This document shows positions 25,166 to 34,857 of a stretch of 64,000 nucleotides of DNA, in pieces; the first letter of the stretch is position 1; each line of letters begins with the position of its first letter. The translations under genes were made by a program, and so were the position numbers. The notes under the pieces were generated by a model, which saw only the letters and a list, made by a program, of their open reading frames with translations, was not told where the DNA came from and searched no databases. Origin of the DNA: Hymenobacter gummosus (GTDB lineage Bacteria > Bacteroidota > Bacteroidia > Cytophagales > Hymenobacteraceae); the NCBI RefSeq assembly GCF_003970915.1, contig NZ_RXOF01000023.1, positions 45,927-109,926 of the forward strand, in the 5' to 3' direction.

Positions 25166-27013
25166 TTACCGCCTATTCCTATTTTTTACAAACCGATCCG
25201 CCGAGCCGGGCAGCCACTCTTCCCAGCGGTGACGCCAGGGGGCCACTTTGCGGCGCAGGTACTTCTCCATCATCAGGCCGGCCATGGGCGCGGCCGAAGA
25301 GCCCCCGAAGCCGGCGTTTTCGATGAAGACCGAAATGGCAATTTTCGGGTCGTTGGCCGGGGCGAAGCCGCCGAAGGTGGCGTGGTCGATGCCGTGGTAG
25401 TTCTGCACCGTGCCGGTTTTGCCCGCTACCGAAATGCCCACGTCGAGCAGGCTGGCGTGCTCCCCGGTGCCGCCGCGGCCGTCGACCACCGCCACCATGC
25501 CCGGCACGATGGCGTTGAAGTGGCTGCTGTCGACGCTGGTGTAGTGGCGCTGCTTGAAGCGCTCCAGCGGCCCCTTATTGCCCACGCTGCGCACGAAGTG
25601 GGGCGGGTAGTAGTAGCCGCGGTTGGCAAAAATGGCCATGAGGTTGGCCATCTGCAGCGGCGTCACCTGAATTTCGCCCTGCCCGATGCTGAGCGAGTAG
25701 ATGGTTTTGTAGGTCCAGCGGTTCTCGCCGTAGCGCTTGTTGTAGAAGTTGGGCGAAGGAATCAGCCCCATCCGTTCGCCGGGCAGGTCCACGTCGAGGT
25801 GCTGGGCCAGGCCGAAGGAGGTGACGTGCTTGCGCCAGTCGGCCAGCCCGAGGGCTACGTCCTTGAACTTGCTGGGGGAACGGCCGCGGCGCACCGTGGC
25901 AAACATCACCTGGTAGAAGTAAGGGTTGCAGCTGTTCTTGGTGGCAATGGTGAGGTTGCTGGGGTACTCGTGGCGGTGGGTGCAGCGCACCAGCTTCCAG
26001 TTGCACGGAAAGCCGGTGCTGGGCGTCACCACGCCTTCCTGCAGGGCAATGGCCTCGTTCACCAGCTTAAACACCGAGCCGGGCGAGTAGGCCGCCGCCA
26101 GCGGGCGGTTGAACAAGGGCCGGGCCGTGTCGCGCAGCAGCTCCATGTAGCGGTTGCCCGAGCCCTTGCCCGTGAGCATGGCCGGGTCGAACTCCGGCGC
26201 CGACACGAAGGCCAGGATTTCCCCGGTCTTGGGCTCGATGGCCACGATGGAGCCGCGCTTGCCCTGCATCAGGTATTCCCCGTAGGCCTGCAGCTCCGGG
26301 TCGATGCTCAGGTGCAAATCCTGCCCCGCCACCGACAGCGTATCGAACTCCCCGTCGCGGAAGGCGCCCTTCTCAATGCCGCGCACGTTCACCATGCGGT
26401 ACTGCACCCCGCGCCGGCCCATCAGCTCCTGCTCGTAGTAGGCCTCCACCCCGCTGATGCCCAGAAAGTCGCCGGCCAGGTAGTGGGCGTACTTGGGCTT
26501 TTCCAGCATGGTGGGCGAAATCGGCCCGACGTAGCCCAGGGCGTGGGCCAGGTGCTGCGTCTGGTACGAGCGGGCCATGCGCGGCTTGATGCTGAAGCCG
26601 GGAAAGTCGATGAGGTTGTCCTGAATAGCGGCCAGCTCCCGGGTGCTCAGGTTCTGCACCAGCGGCGAGGCCTTGACGCGGGAGTAGATTTTGGCCGCCT
26701 TGAGCCCGTCGCGCAGCTCCTGCACGGGCATCTGCAGCAGCTGGCAGAAGCGCAGGGTATCGAGCTTCTTCACCTCCCGCGGAATGACCATGAGGTCGTA
26801 CACCGGCGTGTTCTGCACCAGCAGCTTGCCGTTACGGTCGTAGATGAGGCCGCGGTAGGGCACCTGCACGATGCGCTGCAGGGTATTTTTGTCGGCGGCC
26901 AGCTTGTAGCTGCCGTCGAGCACCTGAATGTGGAAGAGCCGCACCGCAAACACCACCGCCACCGCCAGGAAGATGCCCAGCACGACAAATTTGCGGCCTT
27001 CTAAGTACTGCAA
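25166..27013 (-). CDS. mrdA: Penicillin-binding protein 2 (transpeptidase)
   Basis: The 615-residue class B PBP cross-links peptidoglycan in the elongation complex. It has one N-terminal membrane helix (about 8-26), a dimerisation domain, and a transpeptidase domain with active-site SVFK (S313, K316), SCN (361-363) and KTG in VAGKTGTVQN. It partners with RodA, encoded next on the strand, and with MreBCD upstream. A TACCTTTG -7 box lies 52 bases before the ATG, so it can be transcribed separately from mreD. Confidence 0.96.
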   Translation of the reverse strand: MQYLEGRKFVVLGIFLAVAVVFAVRLFHIQVLDGSYKLAADKNTLQRIVQVPYRGLIYDRNGKLLVQNTPVYDLMVIPREVKKLDTLRFCQLLQMPVQELRDGLKAAKIYSRVKASPLVQNLSTRELAAIQDNLIDFPGFSIKPRMARSYQTQHLAHALGYVGPISPTMLEKPKYAHYLAGDFLGISGVEAYYEQELMGRRGVQYRMVNVRGIEKGAFRDGEFDTLSVAGQDLHLSIDPELQAYGEYLMQGKRGSIVAIEPKTGEILAFVSAPEFDPAMLTGKGSGNRYMELLRDTARPLFNRPLAAAYSPGSVFKLVNEAIALQEGVVTPSTGFPCNWKLVRCTHRHEYPSNLTIATKNSCNPYFYQVMFATVRRGRSPSKFKDVALGLADWRKHVTSFGLAQHLDVDLPGERMGLIPSPNFYNKRYGENRWTYKTIYSLSIGQGEIQVTPLQMANLMAIFANRGYYYPPHFVRSVGNKGPLERFKQRHYTSVDSSHFNAIVPGMVAVVDGRGGTGEHASLLDVGISVAGKTGTVQNYHGIDHATFGGFAPANDPKIAISVFIENAGFGGSSAAPMAGLMMEKYLRRKVAPWRHRWEEWLPGSADRFVKNRNRR

Positions 27014-27064
27014 GACGCGTTACGTTCTGAAGGTGAGTTGACTGCCCGAGGGGCAATCAGCCCG

Positions 27065-27072
27065 CAAAGGTA
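27065..27072 (-). promoter_or_regulatory. -7 box of mrdA
   Basis: On the minus strand this reads TACCTTTG, an exact TAnnTTTG. The -33 position lacks an obvious TTG. Together with the 517-base gap to mreD it suggests an independent promoter. Confidence 0.5.
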
Positions 27073-27248
27073 CCACCGCCACGCCGTTATCCCTACGTGC
27101 CCAGCCGATTCGCCCGGCAGTCGGCCCCTGAACAAACTGGGCGGCGGTTTTGCTCCCGAGCAGGTTCGGCGGGTTGGTAAAGCAGCGCTGTCAGGTCGGG
27201 CGCAGCGAGACGTCTGGGGCAGCTGCAACTGCCTTTACGTGTCGTCCC

Positions 27249-27440
27249 CAGCCGCAGCGCGGCGCTATATTGGTAGGAATACCAGCGCGTATGCACAACC
27301 GAGCTGCAACGCAGCGGCATGGCATAGCTGATGTTGAACGAGTGCGCTGACGTTCACGCGGCCCCTTTGCCATGCCGCTGCGCTGCAGCTCGATACGTTC
27401 TGCTGCGGCAGGCTACCAACATGGCGCCGCGCTGCGGCTG
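27249..27440. repeat. Nested inverted-repeat element H between mreD and mrdA
   Basis: The outer arms 27249-27276 and 27413-27440 (CAGCCGCAGCGCGGCG) match at 26 of 28 positions. The inner arms 27300-27324 and 27368-27392 (CGAGCTGCAACGCAGCGGC) match at 24 of 25. The two pairs form one long hairpin with bulges or a cruciform. The rest of the 27014-27530 gap contains the mrdA -7 box and no gene. Confidence 0.85.
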
Positions 27441-27530
27441 TAGTTCTGCGCTTCTACTGCTGGCGGAGTTCTACGCAGATAACAGCGTCCGCACCCAGAT
27501 GGCTTGCTGCGCTCGACATGACAGGCCCGC

Positions 27531-28055
27531 CTACCGCCGGCGCCTTGCCGGGAACAGCAGCAGCTGCACGATGAGCATGGTCACGCCCGTAAACAGGGTG
27601 CTGGCCAGAATCTTGAGCAGCGTCAGGCCGATGGCCGAGAACGAGCCCAGCTCCAGGAAGAAGAACACGAAGTGGTGAATGGGTACCAGCACGCCCAAGA
27701 ACACCCCGAACCACTGCCAGCCCATCTGGTGAATGTTCACCGCATCCTGGGCGTCGTACCCGTCGCGGGGGGTGAGGATGCGCAGCACCCAGGGGCGCAG
27801 GTAGCCCAGCAGCACCGCCGAGGCCGCGTGCAGGCCGCCGGTGTCGTAGAACAGGTCCATGGAGAAGCCCATCAGGAAGCTCACTACCAGCGTGACGACG
27901 ATGGGCGTGGCAATGGGCAAAAAGAGCAGGAAGCCCAGGTAAAAAAAGCACCAGCCCACGTCGAAAAGCTGCAGGCGACTGATGAGCAGCACGTGCACGG
28001 CGGCGTAGAGCAGAAAGCGGCCGGCCTGCAGCAGGAGTTGCAATGCGTTACCCAT
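27531..28055 (-). CDS. mreD: Rod shape-determining protein MreD
   Basis: The 174-residue protein has five to six hydrophobic helices and the charged PRDGYDAQDAVN loop. Position after mreC and size identify it as MreD, which links cytoplasmic MreB and periplasmic MreC to the wall synthases. Its ATG overlaps the TAA of mreC by one base (TAATG), a sign of translational coupling. Confidence 0.9.
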   Translation of the reverse strand: MGNALQLLLQAGRFLLYAAVHVLLISRLQLFDVGWCFFYLGFLLFLPIATPIVVTLVVSFLMGFSMDLFYDTGGLHAASAVLLGYLRPWVLRILTPRDGYDAQDAVNIHQMGWQWFGVFLGVLVPIHHFVFFFLELGSFSAIGLTLLKILASTLFTGVTMLIVQLLLFPARRRR

Positions 28056-28978
28056 TACGGCTTGCCTCCTTCCTCTTCCGCCGCGGCGCGCAGGCCCGAG
28101 CGGGTTTCCAGCGTGTCGCGCTCGGCCACCCGCGGCTGCGGGCCCACCACGTACACGTAGGTCAGCTTCGAAAAATCCACCGCCAGCCGCACCCGCACCG
28201 TCCAGAAGTTCTTGTCCGGCTCCTTGGCGAAATAATCAACGGTGCCAATCATGACGCCCTCCGGGAATACCTGGTTGTAGCCCGACGTTACCACCGTGTC
28301 GCCCATCAGCAGCTTGTTCTGGCGCGGAATGTAGTCGAGGATGACGTGGGTGGGGTCCTCGCCCAGCCACTTGATGGTGCCGAAGGTCCCGTCGTGGCGC
28401 AGCTTGGCCGATACATTGGTCTTGGAGTGCAGCACGGAGGTGACGGTGGCGTAATGCTCACTGACCTGCCGCACCCGGCCCACCACGCCCGCGCCCGTCA
28501 GCACGCCCATGCCCGCGCGCACGCCCTGCTGGGTGCCGGCGTTAAGGGTCAGGTAGTTATCCACCCGGCGCAGGGTCTGGTTGATGACGCGGGCCGGCAC
28601 CAGCGGGTAGTCCGAGGAGCGGGTCAGCAGCTGCTGCAGGCCGACGAGTAGGGTATCGGGCCGCAGGCGGGTGCCGGTGGTGTCGCCGGAAGCGGCCAGG
28701 CTGTCGGGCATGCGGGCGGCCAAATCGGAGCGGTAGAGCTGGCGGCGCAGCTGGGCGTTTTCGGCGGCCAGGGCTTTGTTCTTGTCGATCAGGCTGAAGT
28801 AGTCGTACACCTGCGTGCGCACCTCCAGCACCCGCCCGATATAGGCGTTCGAAGAGTTGAAAAACGCTGCCCGCTGGTAGGCGCTGTTGCGAATAAACAG
28901 CACCAAACTCACGACTTCCAGCAACGCAAATACCAGGAAGCCCCGGTAGCGGTACAGAAAGTCGAGCAGGTTTCTCAT
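28055..28978 (-). CDS. mreC: Rod shape-determining protein MreC
   Basis: The 307-residue bitopic protein has an N-terminal membrane helix (about 12-30), a coiled-coil-like stretch around 60-85 (DKNKALAAENAQLRRQL) and the beta-rich periplasmic domain with GVLTGAGVVGRVRQVSEHYATVTSV and GDTVVTSGYNQVFPEGVMIG. It scaffolds PBP2/RodA. It lies between mreB and mreD; the gap to mreB is exactly filled by an element B copy. Confidence 0.94.
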   Translation of the reverse strand: MRNLLDFLYRYRGFLVFALLEVVSLVLFIRNSAYQRAAFFNSSNAYIGRVLEVRTQVYDYFSLIDKNKALAAENAQLRRQLYRSDLAARMPDSLAASGDTTGTRLRPDTLLVGLQQLLTRSSDYPLVPARVINQTLRRVDNYLTLNAGTQQGVRAGMGVLTGAGVVGRVRQVSEHYATVTSVLHSKTNVSAKLRHDGTFGTIKWLGEDPTHVILDYIPRQNKLLMGDTVVTSGYNQVFPEGVMIGTVDYFAKEPDKNFWTVRVRLAVDFSKLTYVYVVGPQPRVAERDTLETRSGLRAAAEEEGGKP

Positions 28979-28980
28979 GG

Positions 28981-29071
28981 GTTAAATTGTCAAATGGTTG
29001 AATGGTTAAATGGCTGGTCGTTCCACGTCGGAACGACCAGCCATTTAACCATTCAACCATTCAGCCATTTA
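28981..29071. repeat. Inverted-repeat element B, third copy
   Basis: GAATGGTTAAATGGCTGGTCG and GAACGACCAGCCATTTAACC are the inner arms, with AAATTGTCAAATGG and CCATTCAGCCATTTA outside. The TAAAT end contributes the mreB stop codon (29071-29069 on the minus strand). Confidence 0.88.
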
Positions 29072-30091
29072 CGACAGCAGCACGCTGCGGAAGCCGGTAA
29101 TGTTCTTGATGGCGGCGCCGGTGCCGCGCACCACGGCGCGCAGCGGGTCTTCGGGCACGTGCACGGGCAGCTTGGTCTTGGCCGCCAGGCGCTTGTCGAG
29201 GCCGCGCAGCAGGGCCCCGCCGCCGGTCAGGTGAATGCCGTTGTCGTAGATGTCGGCCGACAGCTCCGGCGGGGCAATTTCCAGGGCCTTGAGCACGGCT
29301 TCCTCGATTTTGGCCACCGACTTATCCAGGGCAATGGCAATTTCAGCCGACGTCACCTTGATAACCTTCGGAATGCCGGTCATCAGGTCGCGGCCGCGCA
29401 CCTCGTAGTCGGGCGGAGTCACGTCCAGCTCGGTGAGGGCCGCGCCCACCTCGATTTTGATTTTTTCCGCGCTCCGCTCCCCGATCAGCAGGTTGTGCTG
29501 CCGGCGCATGTAATCCAGAATGTCCTGGTTGAACACGTCCCCGGCCGTCTTGATGGACTGGTCGCAGACGATACCCGACAGGGCAATAACCGCAATTTCG
29601 GTGGTGCCCCCGCCGATGTCGATAATCATCGAGCCCACGGGCTGCTCCACGTCGATGCCGATGCCGATGGCGGCGGCCATGGGCTCCTGAATCATCCACA
29701 CTTCCTTGGCGCCGGCGTGCTCGGCCGAGTCGCGCACGGCGCGCTTCTCCACTTCGGTAATGCCCGACGGGATGCAGATAACCATGCGGTGCGAGGGTTG
29801 AAACAGGCGCGTGCCGGTGTTAATCATCCGGATCAGGCCCTTAATCATTTCCTCGGCGGCGTGGAAGTCGGCAATAACGCCGTCTTTCAGCGGCCGAATG
29901 GTTTTGATGTTGTCGTGGGTCTTCTCGTGCATCTGCTGCGCTTGCCGGCCCACGGCAATGACTTTATTGGTCGTTCGGTCTTTGGCAATAATGCTGGGCT
30001 CGTCCACGACAATCTTGTCGTTGTGGATGATCAGCGTATTGGCCGTACCCAAGTCGATGGCAATGTCGCTGGTGAAATTGAAGAATCCCAT
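29069..30091 (-). CDS. mreB: Rod shape-determining protein MreB
   Basis: The 340-residue actin-like ATPase forms membrane-associated filaments that guide wall synthesis. The phosphate-1 motif IDLGTANT, the phosphate-2 motif DIGGGTTEIAV and the adenosine motif GGGALLRGLDKRLA are clear. The ATG at 30091 gives the normal N-terminus MGFFNFTSDIAIDLG; the frame is open upstream through an inverted repeat but is not coding there. It leads the mreBCD set; its stop codon lies in element B. Confidence 0.97.
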   Translation of the reverse strand: MGFFNFTSDIAIDLGTANTLIIHNDKIVVDEPSIIAKDRTTNKVIAVGRQAQQMHEKTHDNIKTIRPLKDGVIADFHAAEEMIKGLIRMINTGTRLFQPSHRMVICIPSGITEVEKRAVRDSAEHAGAKEVWMIQEPMAAAIGIGIDVEQPVGSMIIDIGGGTTEIAVIALSGIVCDQSIKTAGDVFNQDILDYMRRQHNLLIGERSAEKIKIEVGAALTELDVTPPDYEVRGRDLMTGIPKVIKVTSAEIAIALDKSVAKIEEAVLKALEIAPPELSADIYDNGIHLTGGGALLRGLDKRLAAKTKLPVHVPEDPLRAVVRGTGAAIKNITGFRSVLLS

Positions 30092-30143
30092 GGAGTAGCG
30101 GCTGAAAAGCAGCGGCGCAGAGCGCGCCACGCAAAAAGGTGGG

Positions 30144-30151
30144 CAAAGGTA
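30144..30151 (-). promoter_or_regulatory. -7 box of mreB
   Basis: It reads TACCTTTG on the minus strand, 52 bases before the ATG. It sits between mreB and element A, so mreBCD can be started after purH. Confidence 0.5.
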
Positions 30152-30185
30152 AGCAAGGTTTCTGGTACGGCCTTGTATATGAATT

Positions 30186-30285
30186 GTCATCCTGAGCAAA
30201 GCGAAGGACCTTACCCCGTTAGAACGGAAATCGTTACAACGACTCGTTCCTCCGTGACAAGGTCCTTCGCTTTGCTCAGGATGAC
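30186..30285. repeat. Inverted-repeat element A, short perfect copy
   Basis: The 27-base arms (30186-30212, 30259-30285; GTCATCCTGAGCAAAGCG...) are exact reverse complements around 46 bases. It separates purH and mreB and may act as a terminator or processing site. Confidence 0.92.
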
Positions 30286-30316
30286 AGACGATTAACCGCT
30301 TGTCGAAACCACCCAA

Positions 30317-31897
<1,581 letters not shown>

Positions 31898-31930
31898 GGC
31901 AAACGAAAGGTTTGGGGGTGAAACGCGCCG

Positions 31931-31938
31931 CGAAGGTA
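31931..31938 (-). promoter_or_regulatory. -7 box of purH
   Basis: It reads TACCTTCG on the minus strand, 33 bases before the ATG at 31897. The gap to the divergent gene at 32182 shows nothing else distinct. Confidence 0.45.
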
Positions 31939-32181
31939 GGTTTTCCCGCCCGGAGGCGCGGCCTGCCCCGGCGGAATTGTGCGGCCTCTCAGGGCTTTTG
32001 GCCTTCGGCTGTCATTGTCACAACCGACCGGCCCAGGGCTTGACAACTCGTCAACGGCCTTGCCTCCCCCCTCCGCCCCCGGCCACCCGCGCAGCACGGC
32101 CCAGGCGGCACGCAGCCCTTTGCCCGCTGGCTGCGTATTGCCGAGCTGGGGAGCCGCTTCCCCCGTAGTTGCCGCCCATCT

Positions 32182-33363
32182 ATGCGTATTGCCATTGCCT
32201 GGCCGGACGCCCCGGCCCCCGATACTAATCCATTATTGCCCGCCGCGGCCGTAGCTGCCGCCGCCCAGCTTACTCCGCGCCTGCTGGCCCAGGCCCCCGA
32301 ATCCGACCACGAAGGCGGCTTTCCGCGCCAGGAATTCGACTGGCTGCGCGCCGCCGGGCTGCTGACGGGCCCGCTGCCGCCCGGCCTCGGCGGGGCGGGC
32401 CTGAACCAGCCGGCGCAGCTGGCCGAGCAGCTGCAGGTACTGCGCCACATCGGGGCCGGCAACCTGGCCGTGGGCCGGGTGTACGAGGGGCACCTGAACG
32501 CGCTGCAGCTCATCGAGCGGTTTGGCACTCAGGGGCAGCTGCGGCGCTACGCGGCCGACGCGCAGGCGGGCCACCTGTTCGGCGTGTGGAACACCGAGGC
32601 CCAGGACGGGGTGCAGCTGATGCCGCTGCCCGACGGCCGCTTCCGCCTGCGCGGCGCCAAAACCTTCGGCTCGGGCGCGGGGCAGCTCACCCGCCCGCTG
32701 CTTACCGGCAAGCTGCCCGATGGCGGCTGGCAGATGCTGGTGCTGCCCGCCGACGAGCAGGTGCCCCGGCTCGACCCGAGCTTCTGGCAGCCGCTGGGCA
32801 TGCGCGCCACCGCCAGCTTCCGCGTCGACCTCACCGGGCTGGAAATCGGCTCCGAGGACCTTGTGGGCCAGCCCGGCGACTATTACCGGCAGCCCTGGTT
32901 TAGCGGCGGGGCGGTGCGCTTTGCGGCGGTGCAGCTGGGCGGGGCCGAGGCCGTGCTCGACGCCACCCGCCGCTTCCTGCAGGGCCTGGGCCGCACCGAC
33001 GACCCGTACCAGCGCCAGCGCCTGGGCGAAATGGCCCTGCTGGTGGAAAGCGGCCAGCTCTGGCTGGCGGGCACCGCCGCCCGCTACCCCGGCACCGACG
33101 AGGAAGAAGCCCAGGCCGAAAGCATCGTCGCCTACGCCAACATGGTGCGCACCGCCATCGAAGAAATCGGCCTGCGCGTGCTGCAGCTGGCCGAGCGCAG
33201 CGTGGGGGCCCGGGGCCTGCTGCGCCCGCACCCGCTGGAGCGTCTGCACCGCGACCTGACGCACTACCTGCGCCAGCCCGCCCCCGACGCGGCCCTGGCC
33301 GACATCGGCCGCTTCGCCCTGGCCCGGACTGAACCCGCCGCCCAACTCTGGCGGGCCATCTAA
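32182..33363 (+). CDS. Acyl-CoA dehydrogenase family protein
   Basis: The 393-residue flavoprotein has the N-terminal helical domain (FDWLRAAGLLTGPLP), the middle beta domain (FGVWNTEAQDG, LRGAKTFGSGAG) and the C-terminal four-helix bundle. The usual catalytic glutamate is not obvious at its normal place, so the substrate may not be a standard acyl-CoA. It is followed by a PIG-L deacetylase and a NodS-like methyltransferase, with a family 2 glycosyltransferase converging on them. I recall this four-gene combination from other bacteria; its product is unknown to me. Confidence 0.8.
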   Translation: MRIAIAWPDAPAPDTNPLLPAAAVAAAAQLTPRLLAQAPESDHEGGFPRQEFDWLRAAGLLTGPLPPGLGGAGLNQPAQLAEQLQVLRHIGAGNLAVGRVYEGHLNALQLIERFGTQGQLRRYAADAQAGHLFGVWNTEAQDGVQLMPLPDGRFRLRGAKTFGSGAGQLTRPLLTGKLPDGGWQMLVLPADEQVPRLDPSFWQPLGMRATASFRVDLTGLEIGSEDLVGQPGDYYRQPWFSGGAVRFAAVQLGGAEAVLDATRRFLQGLGRTDDPYQRQRLGEMALLVESGQLWLAGTAARYPGTDEEEAQAESIVAYANMVRTAIEEIGLRVLQLAERSVGARGLLRPHPLERLHRDLTHYLRQPAPDAALADIGRFALARTEPAAQLWRAI

Positions 33364-33435
33364 GCTCTGCGCACCTCCGCGCTATCCTCCGCGCACCTCG
33401 GCGAGAAACGCCACCCGCGCCGCTCGTTGCTGCTT

Positions 33436-34185
33436 ATGACAAACCGCCCCGCCGCCCTGCTCGACCTGCCGCTGCGCCTCCCGGAATCCGCCGCCGCCCT
33501 CGGCCCCACGGCCATCCTCATCCCCCACCCCGACGATGAGTCTTTGGGCTGCGGCGGCCTGCTGGCCCTGCTGCGGCAAGCCGGTCTGCCGGTATCGGCC
33601 GCCCTGGTCACCGATGGCACCATGTCGCACCCGAACTCGGTGCGCTTTCCGCCCCAGGCCCGGCAGCAGCTGCGCGAACAGGAGCTGCGCCGGGCCCTGC
33701 ACGAATTGGGGGTAGATGACGGCAACCTCCTGACGCTGAACTTACCCGACGGCGCCGCGCCGCACTCCTCCGCCCAACCGGGCTTCGCTGAGGCCGCCCA
33801 GCGGCTGGCGCACTGGCTGCAACAACAGCAGCCGCAGACCCTGCTGCTGCCCTGGCGCCGCGACCCGCACCCCGACCACCGCGCCACTTACGCCCTGGCC
33901 CAGGCCGCCCTGGCGCGGTTGCCGCAGCCCCTGCGGCAGCTGGAATACGTGGTGTGGGCCTGGCAGCGGGCTGCCGCCGACGATTTGCCCCGCCCCGACG
34001 AAGTGCAGGGCTGGCGCCTCGACGTCGGCCCCGTGCTGGCGCAGAAGCAGCAAGCCATTCACGCCCACCAGTCCCAGCTCGGCGGCCTGATCGACGACGA
34101 CCCGGCCGGCTTTCAACTCAGCCCCGACATGCTGGCCCACTTCGCCCAGCCCTTCGAAACCTACTTTGAGGCCCTCCATTCCTGA
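33436..34185 (+). CDS. PIG-L family N-deacetylase
   Basis: The 249-residue zinc hydrolase of the LmbE/PIG-L group removes acetyl from N-acetylated sugars or similar amides. The zinc motif HPDDE lies at 31-35, and a second motif DPHPDHRAT supplies the remaining ligands. The ATG at 33436 is preferred over a TTG nine bases upstream. The gene is 72 bases after the acyl-CoA dehydrogenase gene and 75 bases before the methyltransferase gene. The substrate is unknown; the neighbouring glycosyltransferase suggests a glycoside. Confidence 0.87.
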   Translation: MTNRPAALLDLPLRLPESAAALGPTAILIPHPDDESLGCGGLLALLRQAGLPVSAALVTDGTMSHPNSVRFPPQARQQLREQELRRALHELGVDDGNLLTLNLPDGAAPHSSAQPGFAEAAQRLAHWLQQQQPQTLLLPWRRDPHPDHRATYALAQAALARLPQPLRQLEYVVWAWQRAAADDLPRPDEVQGWRLDVGPVLAQKQQAIHAHQSQLGGLIDDDPAGFQLSPDMLAHFAQPFETYFEALHS

Positions 34186-34197
34186 TGCCGCCGGCCT

Positions 34198-34231
34198 GCT
34201 ACAGTTTTTCAGTCCTTGCAAAAACTGTAGC
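34198..34231 (+). terminator. Hairpin between the PIG-L and methyltransferase genes
   Basis: GCTACAGTTTTT pairs perfectly with AAAAACTGTAGC around a 10-base loop. It has no T run after it, so it may be an attenuator or mRNA-stability hairpin. Confidence 0.5.
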
Positions 34232-34260
34232 AAGCGCCCGTCTTTCCCGCTCCGCTATCT

Positions 34261-34857
34261 ATGAATCCTAACCAGCCCCATACCCTCGGCCCGGAGTATT
34301 TCGACGAGGTGTACCGCGCCAATGCAGACCCCTGGAACTTCGAAACCAGCCCTTACGAGCACGCCAAGTACACCGATACCCTGGCCGCACTGCCCGATGA
34401 GCACTACCCCCACGCCTTCGAAATCGGTTGCTCCCTGGGGGTGCTGACGGCCCGACTGGCCCCACGCTGCGGGCACCTGCTTAGCGTGGACGTCTCGGAG
34501 GCGGCCCTGTCGGTGGCCCGGCGGCGTTGCGCAGCCCTACCGCAGGTGGAGCTGCGCCGCCTGCTGGTGCCCACGGAGTTTCCCGATGGGCAATTTGAGC
34601 TGGTGCTGGTGTCGGAGGTGGGCTACTACTGGGATGCGCCCACGCTGCAGCAGGCCGCCGACCGCATCGTCGGGGCCCTGCCGCCGGGCGGGCAGCTGCT
34701 GCTGGTGCACTGGACGCCTCTGGTACACGATTACCCCCTCACCGGCGACGAAGTGCACGAGTATTTCCTCGGCTTAAGCGGGCCGGGCGGTGCTTTGCGC
34801 CACCTGCACGGCCACCGGGCGGAAACGTACCGGCTCGATTTGCTGGCCCGCCGCTGA
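34261..34857 (+). CDS. NodS-like SAM-dependent methyltransferase
   Basis: The 198-residue class I methyltransferase has the SAM-binding motif FEIGCSLGVLTARLA and the acidic strand end VDVSE. The N-terminus (YFDEVYRANADPWNFETSPYEHAKY) and C-terminus (HRAETYRLDLLARR) match the NodS group, which N-methylates deacetylated chitooligosaccharides in rhizobia. An upstream deacetylase gene fits a deacetylate-then-methylate order. The last 84 bases overlap the 3' end of the convergent glycosyltransferase gene. Confidence 0.86.
   Translation: MNPNQPHTLGPEYFDEVYRANADPWNFETSPYEHAKYTDTLAALPDEHYPHAFEIGCSLGVLTARLAPRCGHLLSVDVSEAALSVARRRCAALPQVELRRLLVPTEFPDGQFELVLVSEVGYYWDAPTLQQAADRIVGALPPGGQLLLVHWTPLVHDYPLTGDEVHEYFLGLSGPGGALRHLHGHRAETYRLDLLARR

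Noticed and set aside
30092-30316. 75-residue N-terminal extension of mreB
   Set aside because: It runs through element A and the candidate promoter; MreB families start at MGFFNF-like sequence.
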